A DNA stretch of 64,000 nucleotides from Pleurocapsales cyanobacterium LEGE 06147 (GTDB taxonomy: Bacteria > Cyanobacteriota > Cyanobacteriia > Cyanobacteriales > Xenococcaceae), in NCBI GenBank assembly GCA_015207585.1, contig JADEWQ010000017.1:1-64000 (forward strand). The letters run 5' to 3'. The notes under the pieces are model-generated. The model searched no databases. It saw only the letters and a program-made list of their open reading frames with translations, and was not told where the DNA came from. This document shows positions 1 through 8,611 of the stretch, piece after piece. The position numbers and the translations under genes are program-made. Numbering within the stretch: position 1 is the first letter of the stretch; each line of letters begins with the position of its first letter.

Positions 1-2
1 AC

Positions 3-107
3 CCTGGTACTGATTATTATGAACAACAATATCGAGAACGAATGGTGAACAATCTCAGGAAAAAGGCGATTTCTTTGGGTTTTGAACTAGTGGCTCAATC
101 CCAGTAA
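3..107 (+). mobile_element. C-terminal fragment of an IS transposase
   Basis: The reading frame is open from the window edge and ends in TAA at 105-107. It encodes 34 residues that include DYYEQQYRER and a basic helix ending LGFELVAQSQ. From memory this resembles the C-terminal tail of a transposase type common in cyanobacteria; I cannot name the IS family. The rest of the element lies left of the window. The fragment overlaps, on the opposite strand, the abnormal end of the YihY/BrkB gene, so it marks the right end of an insertion. Confidence 0.5.
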
Positions 108-675
108 CTAATGGTGTTTCTCGAGAGGTGGCGACTAGTTCGAGGATAGTTTTGATAGCAATATTTGAGATTAAGGAAGTCAGCAGCAATAGAGCAGTTC
201 CAAACACTAACAGAAATGCCACAAGTTTGTTAGCAAGAAAGGAAAGCACCGTCCCACGAATCGATCCTGTTTCAGAAGAGGGATTATTTGTTCGCCAAAT
301 TTTATCGACTGAACTATTCAAAACGGCAAAGACTGTACTAGCTGCAAATAAGAGCAAGCCAAATCCAACAATGCCGGCACCAGCACTATTCCGATTGAGG
401 GTAATAACGGTTTCTATAACCAAATCATGAACTTCTGGAGGCAGATACCGCTCTATCACTTGTTTGATGTCTTGAAATACTTCAGTATTGGGTCCAATCA
501 ACGAACCAAAAACACTCAGTATAATGAAGAGAATCGGAAATAGTGAAAAGAGGGTATAGTAAGATAGAGCCGCTGCCATACCGGAACAATCATCTCGATT
601 CCACTTCAGTCCCGTTTGGATGAATAGTTGAGCCGTTTTTGAGGGTAGGATGGTAGACCGAATATATTGAATCAT
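55..675 (-). pseudogene. YihY/BrkB family membrane protein, 3' end lost to an IS
   Basis: The 206-residue product starts at ATG 675 and has the N-terminal signature of the YihY/virulence factor BrkB family: DDCSGMAAALSYYTLFSLFP, followed by hydrophobic segments near residues 35-60, 98-120 and 150-175. Family members are usually about 280-320 residues. Here the family-like sequence stops after about residue 190 (around ELVATSRETP), and the last residues are read antisense through a transposase tail ending at 107. The C-terminal third, with the last two or three membrane helices, is therefore missing or displaced left of the window. The family was once called ribonuclease BN in error; its role in the inner membrane remains unclear. 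The product is probably non-functional. Confidence 0.75.
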
Positions 676-1107
676 AAAGACTGATGAAGTGAACTACACG
701 CGATAAATTGCAAGCTTTGAGTCTCCTGTGCCGTTGCCCCCCATGCAAGCATAAATTGGATTTACACGGCATTTCTAATATTTCTACCTTTATCTTCTCC
801 GTAAAAAAACTCGCACAGAAATCCCAGTTTCACATCTGTTTAACGCTCAACAAGTTTTAATTGTTACACAACTTCTTCTACTACGGAGATTAGTTTGTTA
901 GCTTGGTTTTTGCTGTTTGCAATGCAGTGCAATCCAAGTTGCAATCTCCTAATAAAAAGGTTTTAAGTATTAAATTATTATAGATTTGAAATAATTGTAC
1001 AATAGCTCAAACGTTTGTTAAAGAAAAATAATGCTCTGTCCTCCAGCAAGCTGGGGAACTTCTTTTAGAAGATAGTTAAGACTTTTTCTTTGGAAATATA
1101 AAATTAA
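676..1107. other. Intergenic, no gene seen
   Basis: This is about 430 bases of AT-rich DNA between the 5' end of the broken yihY gene and the 3' end of the large membrane hydrolase. A weak stem (CCAGC-AA-GCTGG, 1043-1054) lies downstream of the leftward gene and could belong to a terminator, but it is too short to call. I see no reading frame with coding character. Confidence 0.5.
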
Positions 1108-4100
1108 TTAAAGTGTCATCGGGGCGATAGGTTCGATATCCGGATCGTACCCGCCTATCTGATTGGTACGCAAAACCCAGACTGATGCTCCATGTTCCAG
1201 AAAAACTTTAACGATCGTATCGCTGGCTTTACGGGGTAGAAGTGTTCGCCAACTGCCCAAGCCGACCCAAAGGTTGCGCAGGGGTTCATCTTCCATGGTC
1301 GTACCTAAATTGAATTCATTAGTTTCCCAATCAGTGCGGGGAGCCCCCAGAGGTTGCAATTTGCGGTATAGCTTTTCTTTTACGTCCAGAAGTTGCTGAT
1401 AGCGCGGTGCCTGAGATGGGTTATCCGCTAGCCAGGTTTGTAGCAGGGTCTGATTGGCAGCGATCGCTTGAGAAAGGGAGCGAATGCTAGCAAACAAGGC
1501 TTGATTAGAATCCTGAGCGCAGTTATTAGCAGGACCGACGTAGGTTGCCCCCGTACCATCCCCAATACGATAGCGGGCGGTCATTGCCTCTAGTTGGTTT
1601 AACATATTACTGAGAGCAGATCGGCGAGTCCCGTTGATGTCGAAGTCGCCTGTAAATGGCTCGAACTTAATCAAAATATCGCAAACAGGGCGATTACCCA
1701 ACCAACCAAACTGGCGATCGCCCATGTAGCGCGACCAGTGGATGGTTCCTGCTGTTAAGCCGTCGGTATTGTGGGTATATACTTGGTAATACTGAATTTC
1801 AAATCGTAATTCATCACTGAGCGGATCGCGAATCACGGTGGCGAGTCCATAGGCAAAGTGACCGAAAAAGATTGGCGTCGCGGCTGCGGGTTCTTTCTTA
1901 TTCCCACCAATGCCACCATAGACGTGCAGCAGGAGTGCGCGATCGCCCTTTTTCCAGTCGTCGATGGCAGCTTGAATCTGTTCGGTGTAGTGCTTTCCTA
2001 CACACAATACCGAGGAGATTTTGCCTTTTTGTGCCGCCGCATTTGCCCAGGATTCCCGCCCAATATAGCGGTAGGAAGCTTTACTGCCAAACACCACTCG
2101 GTCGGGCTGGAGGCGAAACAGCGAGCGGGGAGCTAACGCCTGCACCACAAAGAATCCGTCAGCATCTTTGGCACCGTAGATGTACCATCCCGTTTCATTC
2201 AGCGGAGTTTGTTCCAAATTGTGCGTGCTAGAAGGATAGCTGCCATAAGCTTGAGCCAGGAGTACCTGAGGCAAGCGCACCACTTCTTCCCAGCCATCAA
2301 ACTGGCGGGAGATGGAATTAAAATGCTTGACTTGAAAGCGATCGGTGTTCGGAATCGGAGCTAAAAATTGCACCAGAGCGTAGTAGCGTCCGGTAATCTC
2401 AATTGGTTGATGGGCAATGCGTAGAATAGGATAATTCCTGGCTTCTGACTGCTCAACTCGAACCTCTCCCGCCAGCATCACAATCAGGTCATCGGTCGGG
2501 TGGGAGCCTGCCAGTGATTCTAGCGGACCTACCTGTCGCCAGTGGTTCAGCCGTTCTGGATGAATGCTACCACCATAGCGGCTGGAATATTCAGCATCGA
2601 CGCTAAAGTGAACGTCGCGAGTTACAGCTCGCACCAGTTCTTTCACAATGGGAAGATCCATCCACCGCAGCATCACCGTTTGCCCTACCAACGATTCATA
2701 GCCGCGCGGAGCGTGATGCACTTCAAACCAGACCCCCCTCACTTCACGACGTTCGCTCGACTTGGGCAAAATTAAACGACCTATCCAGGGAGCGATCGGA
2801 CGATACCATTGCCAATCGACGGTTTGAGTTAAGGGATAGTAGGTATAGTTATTAAAATCCGCTTGCTTGTAACGTTCGTAATTGCTAATTTGTCTGGGAC
2901 GGTGGGGCGTGGAAACTAGAAGACGACCTTGCAAAATTGAAAGAATAATTGCGATCGTGTGTTGGAGATGGCTCTGACCATTGGGCAATAATGCATTAGG
3001 GTCCATCATTCCTCCCGGAACCTGATGTCCCATCGGACCGAGTGAAATTTGGCTGATTTTGCCCTTACGCATTGCCCGATTCCAATATGACAAAGGTAAC
3101 CACTTTCGTCGCCCTGGAAACAGAATCGGACCCAGATGAGCAACTCCATCTTTATCGCCTACTAAATGGTAAAGATGCTCTAGTTTCAAAAAATTATTGT
3201 TGGCACTCATCACGCCACCCAGAGAAATCACCTCAATCTCACCCCCCAAGACACGCCTGAGATAGGGTGCCACCGCTACCGACATCTGAGCACCGCCGCT
3301 ATAGCCAATCAGAGTAATGGGGATGCCTTCACCAGCTTGATAACCCCGTTCGAGCAAGCCTTTATAAAGTACCTTGGCAATTCCCTGATTGTAGATGGGT
3401 CCATAACGCTTGTCGGCGGATACGGCAACAATCCAAGCATTGCGGAGATTCACCATGAAGCCCATAAGAGATGTTGGATTTTGCCACCGCATTTTGTCTG
3501 CCAGCCGCCAAACCCATGCCAGAGGACGATCCTGATTTAAGGGCTTATTTAAAACTGAATACAGCATTAACCCTTGAACGAACTCCACATCCTTCGGTAA
3601 GACTACCTGGAGTGCCCGAACGAATTCGACCACATCTGGCGTATACTCTTCACTTGACTGTCCCACCCCATCCACATAGACGACATAGCGGGAGGGGCGA
3701 TCCTGCGTAGCAGGTGCTGCCGCACCGCTTTGACCGAGCGGTTGCGACGGAACGATTTGTGCAGGGCGATCGTCCAGGTTATCGCCGTACCAGCCCGCCC
3801 ACCAACCTAAAGTTTCCAGAGGAGCCAAGAGTCCGGCAAAGACGATCGCAACTATCCCAATCCAGGTTAGCTCTACAATCCAGCGCGCCAGCCGAGGGAG
3901 GTTTTCATACCAGCCAAACAGGTTTTCATGAATCGGATCTAGTAGGATGGCGATGAGTAGAAACAGCAGAATCATCCCTAGCAAGATCAGTCCCAGTCGA
4001 ACCGCCTGGGGAATGCCCTGCAATCGATGATTTAAACGCACTCCGAGGGTCTCAGTATCCGCAGATAGAACCCGAACATTATCGAGACTCGGGGATGTGA

Positions 4101-4833
4101 TAGCAACGGTTGCATCGCGGGGTTGGGTTGATATAGAGAACGATAAAGCAGGCGACTGGGCTTGGCGCTCTTCTAATGCTCGCTCAGACTCGAGTGAGGA
4201 AAGCCGAGTCTCTAAACCGGACTGGACAATTGCTCTTAATTCCGAACGCTTATTAGCTAGCTCGACCCCTGACACCCTTTTAGTTAAGCGTTGTCCGAAT
4301 TTGGCAATCGGCTGTCCGATAGTGCCTTCTAAAACTTGGAGCATAAACCAGCCAAACGCCACATGGACAAAAGCTGATGCTGCACTTACCTGGGCGATCG
4401 CGCTAAACCCCACGACCATCACCAGCAAATGCCAGACCGATAAAAGGTTGAGAATCGGCACTCCAGCATAGGGTAAAGCGGCAAGAAAACTAAAATGTAA
4501 CGGGGCATAACTCAGCCCCAAGGCTTTGACGAGATCGCTCCAGGGTATGCGCACTAAGCCAGGCAGCCAACCGATCGACCAGGTGCTGAACACCAAAAAA
4601 AGAAAACCACAGGTGAATAAAACTGCATTCAATAACAGGCTAAAAACAAAGCGTGCTGGTCGTACCCGATTAATGAACAAAATAATGCTCTGTCCCACTC
4701 CTAATGAGAGTCCGGCTGTCAAGACGACCAGGAGGGCTGCTGTTTGTCCCTCCGGAAGATTGATAATTCTTTGGAATGCTTCTTGGCTGAGGGAAAAGGC
4801 TCCGCCAATCAGATCGCCAAGGTGCTCAAACAT
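1108..4833 (-). CDS. Large membrane protein with alpha/beta-hydrolase-like domain, unknown function
   Basis: ATG 4833 is preferred over TTG 4839 because AGGAG lies 8 bases upstream of it; the product is about 1241 residues. Residues 25-180 hold four or five hydrophobic segments, and about 285-350 hold two or three more. A central domain (about 385-650) looks like an alpha/beta hydrolase: it opens YVVYVDGVGQSS, has a nucleophile-elbow motif GYSGG near 511, an Asp in VGDKDG near 563 and a His in MGHQVPGG near 605, in the order Ser-Asp-His. The C-terminal 500 residues are soluble and I do not recognise them. A GAAAPATQ tract near residue 370, between membrane and hydrolase domains, is encoded by a dispersed repeat (3699-3728). 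The gene lies 46 bases downstream of a DUF3611 gene on the same strand, so the two are probably co-transcribed. The triad is inferred from motif order only. Confidence 0.7.
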   Translation of the reverse strand: MFEHLGDLIGGAFSLSQEAFQRIINLPEGQTAALLVVLTAGLSLGVGQSIILFINRVRPARFVFSLLLNAVLFTCGFLFLVFSTWSIGWLPGLVRIPWSDLVKALGLSYAPLHFSFLAALPYAGVPILNLLSVWHLLVMVVGFSAIAQVSAASAFVHVAFGWFMLQVLEGTIGQPIAKFGQRLTKRVSGVELANKRSELRAIVQSGLETRLSSLESERALEERQAQSPALSFSISTQPRDATVAITSPSLDNVRVLSADTETLGVRLNHRLQGIPQAVRLGLILLGMILLFLLIAILLDPIHENLFGWYENLPRLARWIVELTWIGIVAIVFAGLLAPLETLGWWAGWYGDNLDDRPAQIVPSQPLGQSGAAAPATQDRPSRYVVYVDGVGQSSEEYTPDVVEFVRALQVVLPKDVEFVQGLMLYSVLNKPLNQDRPLAWVWRLADKMRWQNPTSLMGFMVNLRNAWIVAVSADKRYGPIYNQGIAKVLYKGLLERGYQAGEGIPITLIGYSGGAQMSVAVAPYLRRVLGGEIEVISLGGVMSANNNFLKLEHLYHLVGDKDGVAHLGPILFPGRRKWLPLSYWNRAMRKGKISQISLGPMGHQVPGGMMDPNALLPNGQSHLQHTIAIILSILQGRLLVSTPHRPRQISNYERYKQADFNNYTYYPLTQTVDWQWYRPIAPWIGRLILPKSSERREVRGVWFEVHHAPRGYESLVGQTVMLRWMDLPIVKELVRAVTRDVHFSVDAEYSSRYGGSIHPERLNHWRQVGPLESLAGSHPTDDLIVMLAGEVRVEQSEARNYPILRIAHQPIEITGRYYALVQFLAPIPNTDRFQVKHFNSISRQFDGWEEVVRLPQVLLAQAYGSYPSSTHNLEQTPLNETGWYIYGAKDADGFFVVQALAPRSLFRLQPDRVVFGSKASYRYIGRESWANAAAQKGKISSVLCVGKHYTEQIQAAIDDWKKGDRALLLHVYGGIGGNKKEPAAATPIFFGHFAYGLATVIRDPLSDELRFEIQYYQVYTHNTDGLTAGTIHWSRYMGDRQFGWLGNRPVCDILIKFEPFTGDFDINGTRRSALSNMLNQLEAMTARYRIGDGTGATYVGPANNCAQDSNQALFASIRSLSQAIAANQTLLQTWLADNPSQAPRYQQLLDVKEKLYRKLQPLGAPRTDWETNEFNLGTTMEDEPLRNLWVGLGSWRTLLPRKASDTIVKVFLEHGASVWVLRTNQIGGYDPDIEPIAPMTL
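3699..3728 (-). repeat. Two-hairpin GGTGCGGCAGCACC repeat, copy 1 (inside a CDS)
   Basis: On the minus strand this reads GCGGTGCGGCAGCACC followed by TGCTACGCAGGATC. It is almost the same as the copy at 13586. It forms GGTGC-GGCA-GCACC plus a second small hairpin. It is in frame inside the large membrane hydrolase and encodes the GAAAPATQD linker. Confidence 0.75.
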
Positions 4834-4879
4834 TTTCAAATCTCCTGGTTAAATTTGACAAGATTTGTAGCTATTGATA

Positions 4880-5482
4880 CTAATCGTGCGGGTTGCGATG
4901 TTGTCCAACTTGATACAGCAGCAGCAATGCCACAATGGTTCCTATTAAGCCAGCGGCGATCGCATTCACCATAGCTTGAATGGCAATCATATTCGATGGG
5001 GCGATTAATGCTCCCTGGGTCATCGTCGTCGTAGTTTGATTGGGGATAATCACGGTCGAACCTTGAGGCAAAACCAACATTCTGAAAGTCAATTCACCCA
5101 CCCGCATAAGGGCGATTAGCACTGCAATTGTCATAATACTAAGGTTGGCAACTAGCCCCAACTTCAGATCTCGGAGCACCTGGAACTTAGCCGGACGCAG
5201 ATTTCGACTCTCTAGCTTATTTGCTAGCTGTATATAGCGAAAACACCAGTAAATACTGAAGAATAGAATTATTAAACAGGCGATCGCCAACCATAAACCC
5301 AAGGAAAATATACCAATCTGTTGCTGTCTGGTTCTAAATAAAATAGTCGTGACTACTACTAAAAGTGGAATAAATCCGAGTAGGGCTTGTAAGACAAGAC
5401 CAGTCCATCCCAACCTGCGGAGAGAACGGGCAATCTGTTGGGGAGTTGGGTTAGTAGATTGAGGCTTGAGGAAATCAATCAT
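4880..5482 (-). CDS. DUF3611 family membrane protein
   Basis: The 200-residue protein starts at ATG 5482. It has four hydrophobic segments (about residues 28-48, 57-78, 112-130 and 165-192) and an N-terminal QQIARSLRRLGWTGLVLQ segment that I associate with DUF3611 proteins of cyanobacteria and plastids. Length fits the family. The biochemical role is unknown. Its stop is 46 bases before the start of the giant membrane hydrolase on the same strand, so the two likely form an operon and may work together in the membrane. Confidence 0.7.
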   Translation of the reverse strand: MIDFLKPQSTNPTPQQIARSLRRLGWTGLVLQALLGFIPLLVVVTTILFRTRQQQIGIFSLGLWLAIACLIILFFSIYWCFRYIQLANKLESRNLRPAKFQVLRDLKLGLVANLSIMTIAVLIALMRVGELTFRMLVLPQGSTVIIPNQTTTTMTQGALIAPSNMIAIQAMVNAIAAGLIGTIVALLLLYQVGQHRNPHD

Positions 5483-5705
5483 AGAACGGATTAATTGATA
5501 AGAAAGTATGAGCCTGTGATTTTCAAATTAAAATAAAATCGGAATTTACTTCACTTATTCTTTACTCTTTAATATTTTTTTGCTTTTTTCGTAGAAATAA
5601 ATATTTTTGCTCACTTGATAAGCTAAATATCACCGTTTTTATTAAGATTTACCTAGTTTTTACCAAATATAAGTCAATAAAGAGGCAAAAAAATATTTCT
5701 ATATC

Positions 5706-5870
5706 TTGTTCTTGGATATTCGTGCTAAAGAAGTTTCGGTGCAATATACCCCGGCTGAGTGGATCGAGCTAGCGGTATTTATGCGTCTCCACAGCGAGGA
5801 TCCTAATGGTAGCTTGGCTGCTTGGGCAACAAGCTTGCGCTATGGTGGGGGTCTCCACGCCGATTTTTAG
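5706..5870 (+). pseudogene. Possible coding remnant, unrecognised
   Basis: The frame encodes about 54 residues, including VQYTPAEWIELAVFMRLHSE and ending ATSLRYGGGLHADF before TAG. Its composition looks like real protein, but it has no start codon with a ribosome site. The 3' end coincides with a GGGGGTCTCCACGCC hairpin half-site. I do not recognise the family. It may be the tail of a gene cut by recombination. Confidence 0.3.
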
Positions 5871-5987
5871 ATGAATGATTTAATCAATATTGTTTCTTGT
5901 TAAACAACGGTATAAACGAGTTAGGGATATTGTGTATCCAAAAGTAAACCTCATGACTTAGGTGGGAATCTCCAGCCGAGAAATTAG

Positions 5988-6107
5988 ATGAAAAAGAAAG
6001 ATAGGGAAAGGCTTTTTAATGAGATTTACACGATAGATAAATCAACAGGACTTTACGCGATCGAGATCGCGCTCGATATTAATGACACAAAACAAGCTAT
6101 TAAGTAA
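5988..6107 (+). CDS. Small ORF, probably a gene remnant
   Basis: This 39-codon ORF has ATG at 5988 and encodes MKKKDRERLFNEIYTIDKS followed by TGLYAIEIALDIND. The pattern looks like the N-terminus of a longer protein that now ends early. No Shine-Dalgarno sequence is evident. No family assigned. Confidence 0.3.
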   Translation: MKKKDRERLFNEIYTIDKSTGLYAIEIALDINDTKQAIK

Positions 6108-6155
6108 TTGATAATCAGTAATAAGTAATTAGTAATTGATAATTGGGCTTTTAAT

Positions 6156-6875
6156 ATGAATCAGACTCAAAAAGTTCAATTCGCCCATCAAGGTTTTTGG
6201 GCGATCGCTCTGACCTTGTTTATGATTGCCTACAATGTCAATGTTATGCATGCCATTATGGCTGCACTCGTGCGCGATCTCAATTCGAACGTTGGTGCCA
6301 TACAGAATATCCTGGTCGTGTTTTTCCTCGTAACCGCTTCTTTTGCGCCCACAATGGAGAACCTGTGTCGCTTTTACGGTCGAACTCGTATCTTTGGCAT
6401 CGGCTTGGTTTTGTATGGCATCGGGATAACCCTCACTTCTCTAAGTCCCACGATTGAAATTTTCGCCCTTTGTTTTTCACTATTAACAGGTCTGGCTGCC
6501 ACGCCTTTGATTAGTACCCCCTGGGCGATCGCAGATTCGATCTATGACGGTAACAAAGAGCGGACAATCGTAGCACTCATCTTGGCTTCAACACTGGGTG
6601 GCTTATTTGGGGCTCTACTGGGAGGTTATCTTGCCTCAAATGTTGGTTGGCGTTGGGCATTTGTGCCTTCACTTCTAGTTTTAATGCTCGTGTGGCTTTT
6701 AAGGCGATCGCTATCTAACGCTCTTCCGTCAATCTATCCATTGCTACGAGCGATTAGTCTTGATGCGGCAACTTCCGGCATCAGAACTTCACTATTAATC
6801 TCGCTCCTCCTTACGGGAATTTGTTTTCTACTCTCCACCACCTTACCCAAGTATAGTTCCTGTCGCCGCTCTTGA
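6156..6875 (+). pseudogene. MFS transporter, truncated after about six helices
   Basis: The 239-residue product has six hydrophobic helices in its first 185 residues and the MFS pattern ASTLGGLFGALLGGYLASNV-GWRWAFVPSL between helices 5 and 6, typical of the 14-helix EmrB/QacA-like group. Full members are about 450-520 residues. After a seventh hydrophobic stretch (SLLLTGICFLLSTTLPKY) the frame ends quickly in YSSCRRS. A second frame (about 6852-6952) then reads SIVPVAALEEGCSKISTNLA to a stop, which could be a displaced tail. I infer an internal deletion or frameshift, so the protein is probably inactive. No clear ribosome site precedes ATG 6156. Confidence 0.65.
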
Positions 6876-7074
6876 AGAAGGGTGTTCGAAGATCTCTACT
6901 AATTTGGCAACTTTAAAAGTGCGATCGCCACAGGCTTATTTAAAGTTGTTTTAGAGTTACGTTAGTCTAAACTACAGTTACAAGGCGCTTTCAGGTATCA
7001 TCTGAAGAAACGAATTACTGCATTGGAAGCAGTAGAGCGCTCGGTTCGAGCAGGCGCTCGCGAACGGTTAATCT

Positions 7075-8382
7075 TTATAAATGTCCTTGTAGTGCGATGT
7101 GGTCTACAATATCGCGAATACCCTGCCGGATAGTTTGTGGATTACTGTTGTAATCATGAGTAATGGTAATGACATAACGTTCTTTATAAGCTTTCCTAAT
7201 AAGGACACCAACCGTAGTGCCGAGTACCTTAGAATTCTTTCCCGTTTTTTCCCCAATCCATTGTTCGGAAGAGTCACTCAAAGCTTGGTAACCCAGTTCT
7301 CGGTCAGATTGTCTAACTAGGGCATCTAAAAGAACGTTATCGCCGGGATGCTCCTGATTATAAATCTTCACCATCATGTCGGTTAGCTCCCTTGTAACGA
7401 TACGATTGATTTGGGAGCCTCCTGCATTCGAGGGATAAATTCGGTTTCCTACCAGTTTGCGATCGACCAATGTAAAAGTGTAGCCGCGATCGCGCAACAC
7501 TTGATTAATATAATCTCGTCCCAAGTAGTCGATGAGTTGATTGGTGGCAATATTGCTGCTGCGATCGATCGTCCGTAGCAAGAGTTCTCGTAAAGTATGC
7601 TCTCGACCCGACCAGATATTAGCACCTTCGGGATCTTCGGTGTAATTTCCTCGACTGACCTTGATTTTAGTATCCAAGCTAATATTCTCGCTGGTGACTT
7701 TTTCCATTAGAGCGATGGCAATCGGAACCTTGATGAGACTAGCCGCGCTAGCAGGGTAAGTATCTCCACGCCAATAACGACAGTCACCATCTGAGACCTG
7801 ACAAACGGTAATACTCACCCTGTCAGGATTACCCATACGCGTTGCAATGAGCTTTAGAAAGTATGACTGTGCCACATCGACTTGATAGGCAATAGACTGA
7901 TAATGCTTTTTGTATTGGGCGATTTTCTGTTCGGCGATGGGAGAGAGTAGGGTTTGTTGGGGAATCTTTTCCAGTTGAGCGATCGCTTGTAGCCATAAAG
8001 ACTCAGCATCCTGAAGCAAATCGAGAGATGGTTGCTCGTCTTTAGTTCGATCGACAGCTTGGGTCGCCAAACTCATAGCAGCTGCTAAATTTTCTCTAGC
8101 TTGTTGTTCTAAATGAATTTTGATTTCGAGCGCCTGAACCGTTTGCCTTAACTCATCTTTAATAGGTTCATCAGACTGAGTAATTGTTTCAGTCTTACTT
8201 AGCAAGCGATCGCGAAGTTGCTTGAGTTCTTCTAAAGATTGGATGCTGTTTAAAGACTCTAAACCAAAAGCAGTAATCTCCGTTGGAGGAGCTAGAGCTA
8301 GGGGGGGTTTTACTATTGCTAACCCTACAATAAAACCTAGGGTTTCGATCGCCGTCAACAATAATTGCCAAAACCGGTTCAT
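7075..8382 (-). CDS. Class A beta-lactamase-related serine hydrolase with N-terminal helical region
   Basis: The 435-residue protein starts with a hydrophobic segment (LLLTAIETLGFIVGLAIV), so it is exported or membrane-anchored. Residues 45-185 are charged and helical, probably coiled coil. The C-terminal 240 residues carry the serine beta-lactamase/DD-peptidase motifs in order: SLIK (SxxK, near residue 213), SSN (near 276, in place of SDN) and KTG (near 379, in GEKTGK). The family acylates beta-lactam-like or peptidoglycan substrates in the periplasm. Cyanobacterial homologues are usually annotated as serine hydrolases, and resistance should not be assumed. The gene stands alone, with its start facing a rightward gene 230 bases away. 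Confidence 0.82.
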   Translation of the reverse strand: MNRFWQLLLTAIETLGFIVGLAIVKPPLALAPPTEITAFGLESLNSIQSLEELKQLRDRLLSKTETITQSDEPIKDELRQTVQALEIKIHLEQQARENLAAAMSLATQAVDRTKDEQPSLDLLQDAESLWLQAIAQLEKIPQQTLLSPIAEQKIAQYKKHYQSIAYQVDVAQSYFLKLIATRMGNPDRVSITVCQVSDGDCRYWRGDTYPASAASLIKVPIAIALMEKVTSENISLDTKIKVSRGNYTEDPEGANIWSGREHTLRELLLRTIDRSSNIATNQLIDYLGRDYINQVLRDRGYTFTLVDRKLVGNRIYPSNAGGSQINRIVTRELTDMMVKIYNQEHPGDNVLLDALVRQSDRELGYQALSDSSEQWIGEKTGKNSKVLGTTVGVLIRKAYKERYVITITHDYNSNPQTIRQGIRDIVDHIALQGHL

Positions 8383-8611
8383 TTGTGAGCTTCGCTAGGG
8401 AACAGATAATTATCCCGAGTTCGAGTTTTACTACTAACCAGGGTTTAATATAAAGAATTGTTCGTAAGGTTTCTGCATATTCAGATACGTACCAACACCT
8501 TATTTGGTATTTAGTCAAAAACTGCTGTTAGAGGTTTTTGCAACGCTGTCACTTTCTGGTCATATTTACTGTCGACACTGGAAATAGCAGAAATTTATTA
8601 GGAAGTTATCT

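Larger units (their letters stand above)
5483..6155. other. Intergenic with gene and mobile-element remnants
   Basis: This is about 670 bases. The right-hand half holds a stop-terminated open stretch (5706-5870), a 39-codon ORF (5988-6107), and two half-hairpin sequences of the type GGGGGTCTCCACGCC (about 5846-5860) and GGTGGGAATCTCCAGCC (about 5961-5977). The latter resemble the complete hairpin at 53974-53996. An AT-rich taattgataat run (about 6101-6143) precedes the MFS gene. The stretch looks like a graveyard of small insertions. Confidence 0.5.

Noticed and set aside
1034-1062. Terminator of the large membrane hydrolase gene
   Set aside because: Only a 5-bp stem is perfect and the U run is interrupted; too weak to list.
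4097-4471. Open frame on the plus strand inside the large membrane hydrolase gene
   Set aside because: It lies fully antisense to a longer gene with clear protein features and its own ribosome site; no domain-like sequence in this frame.
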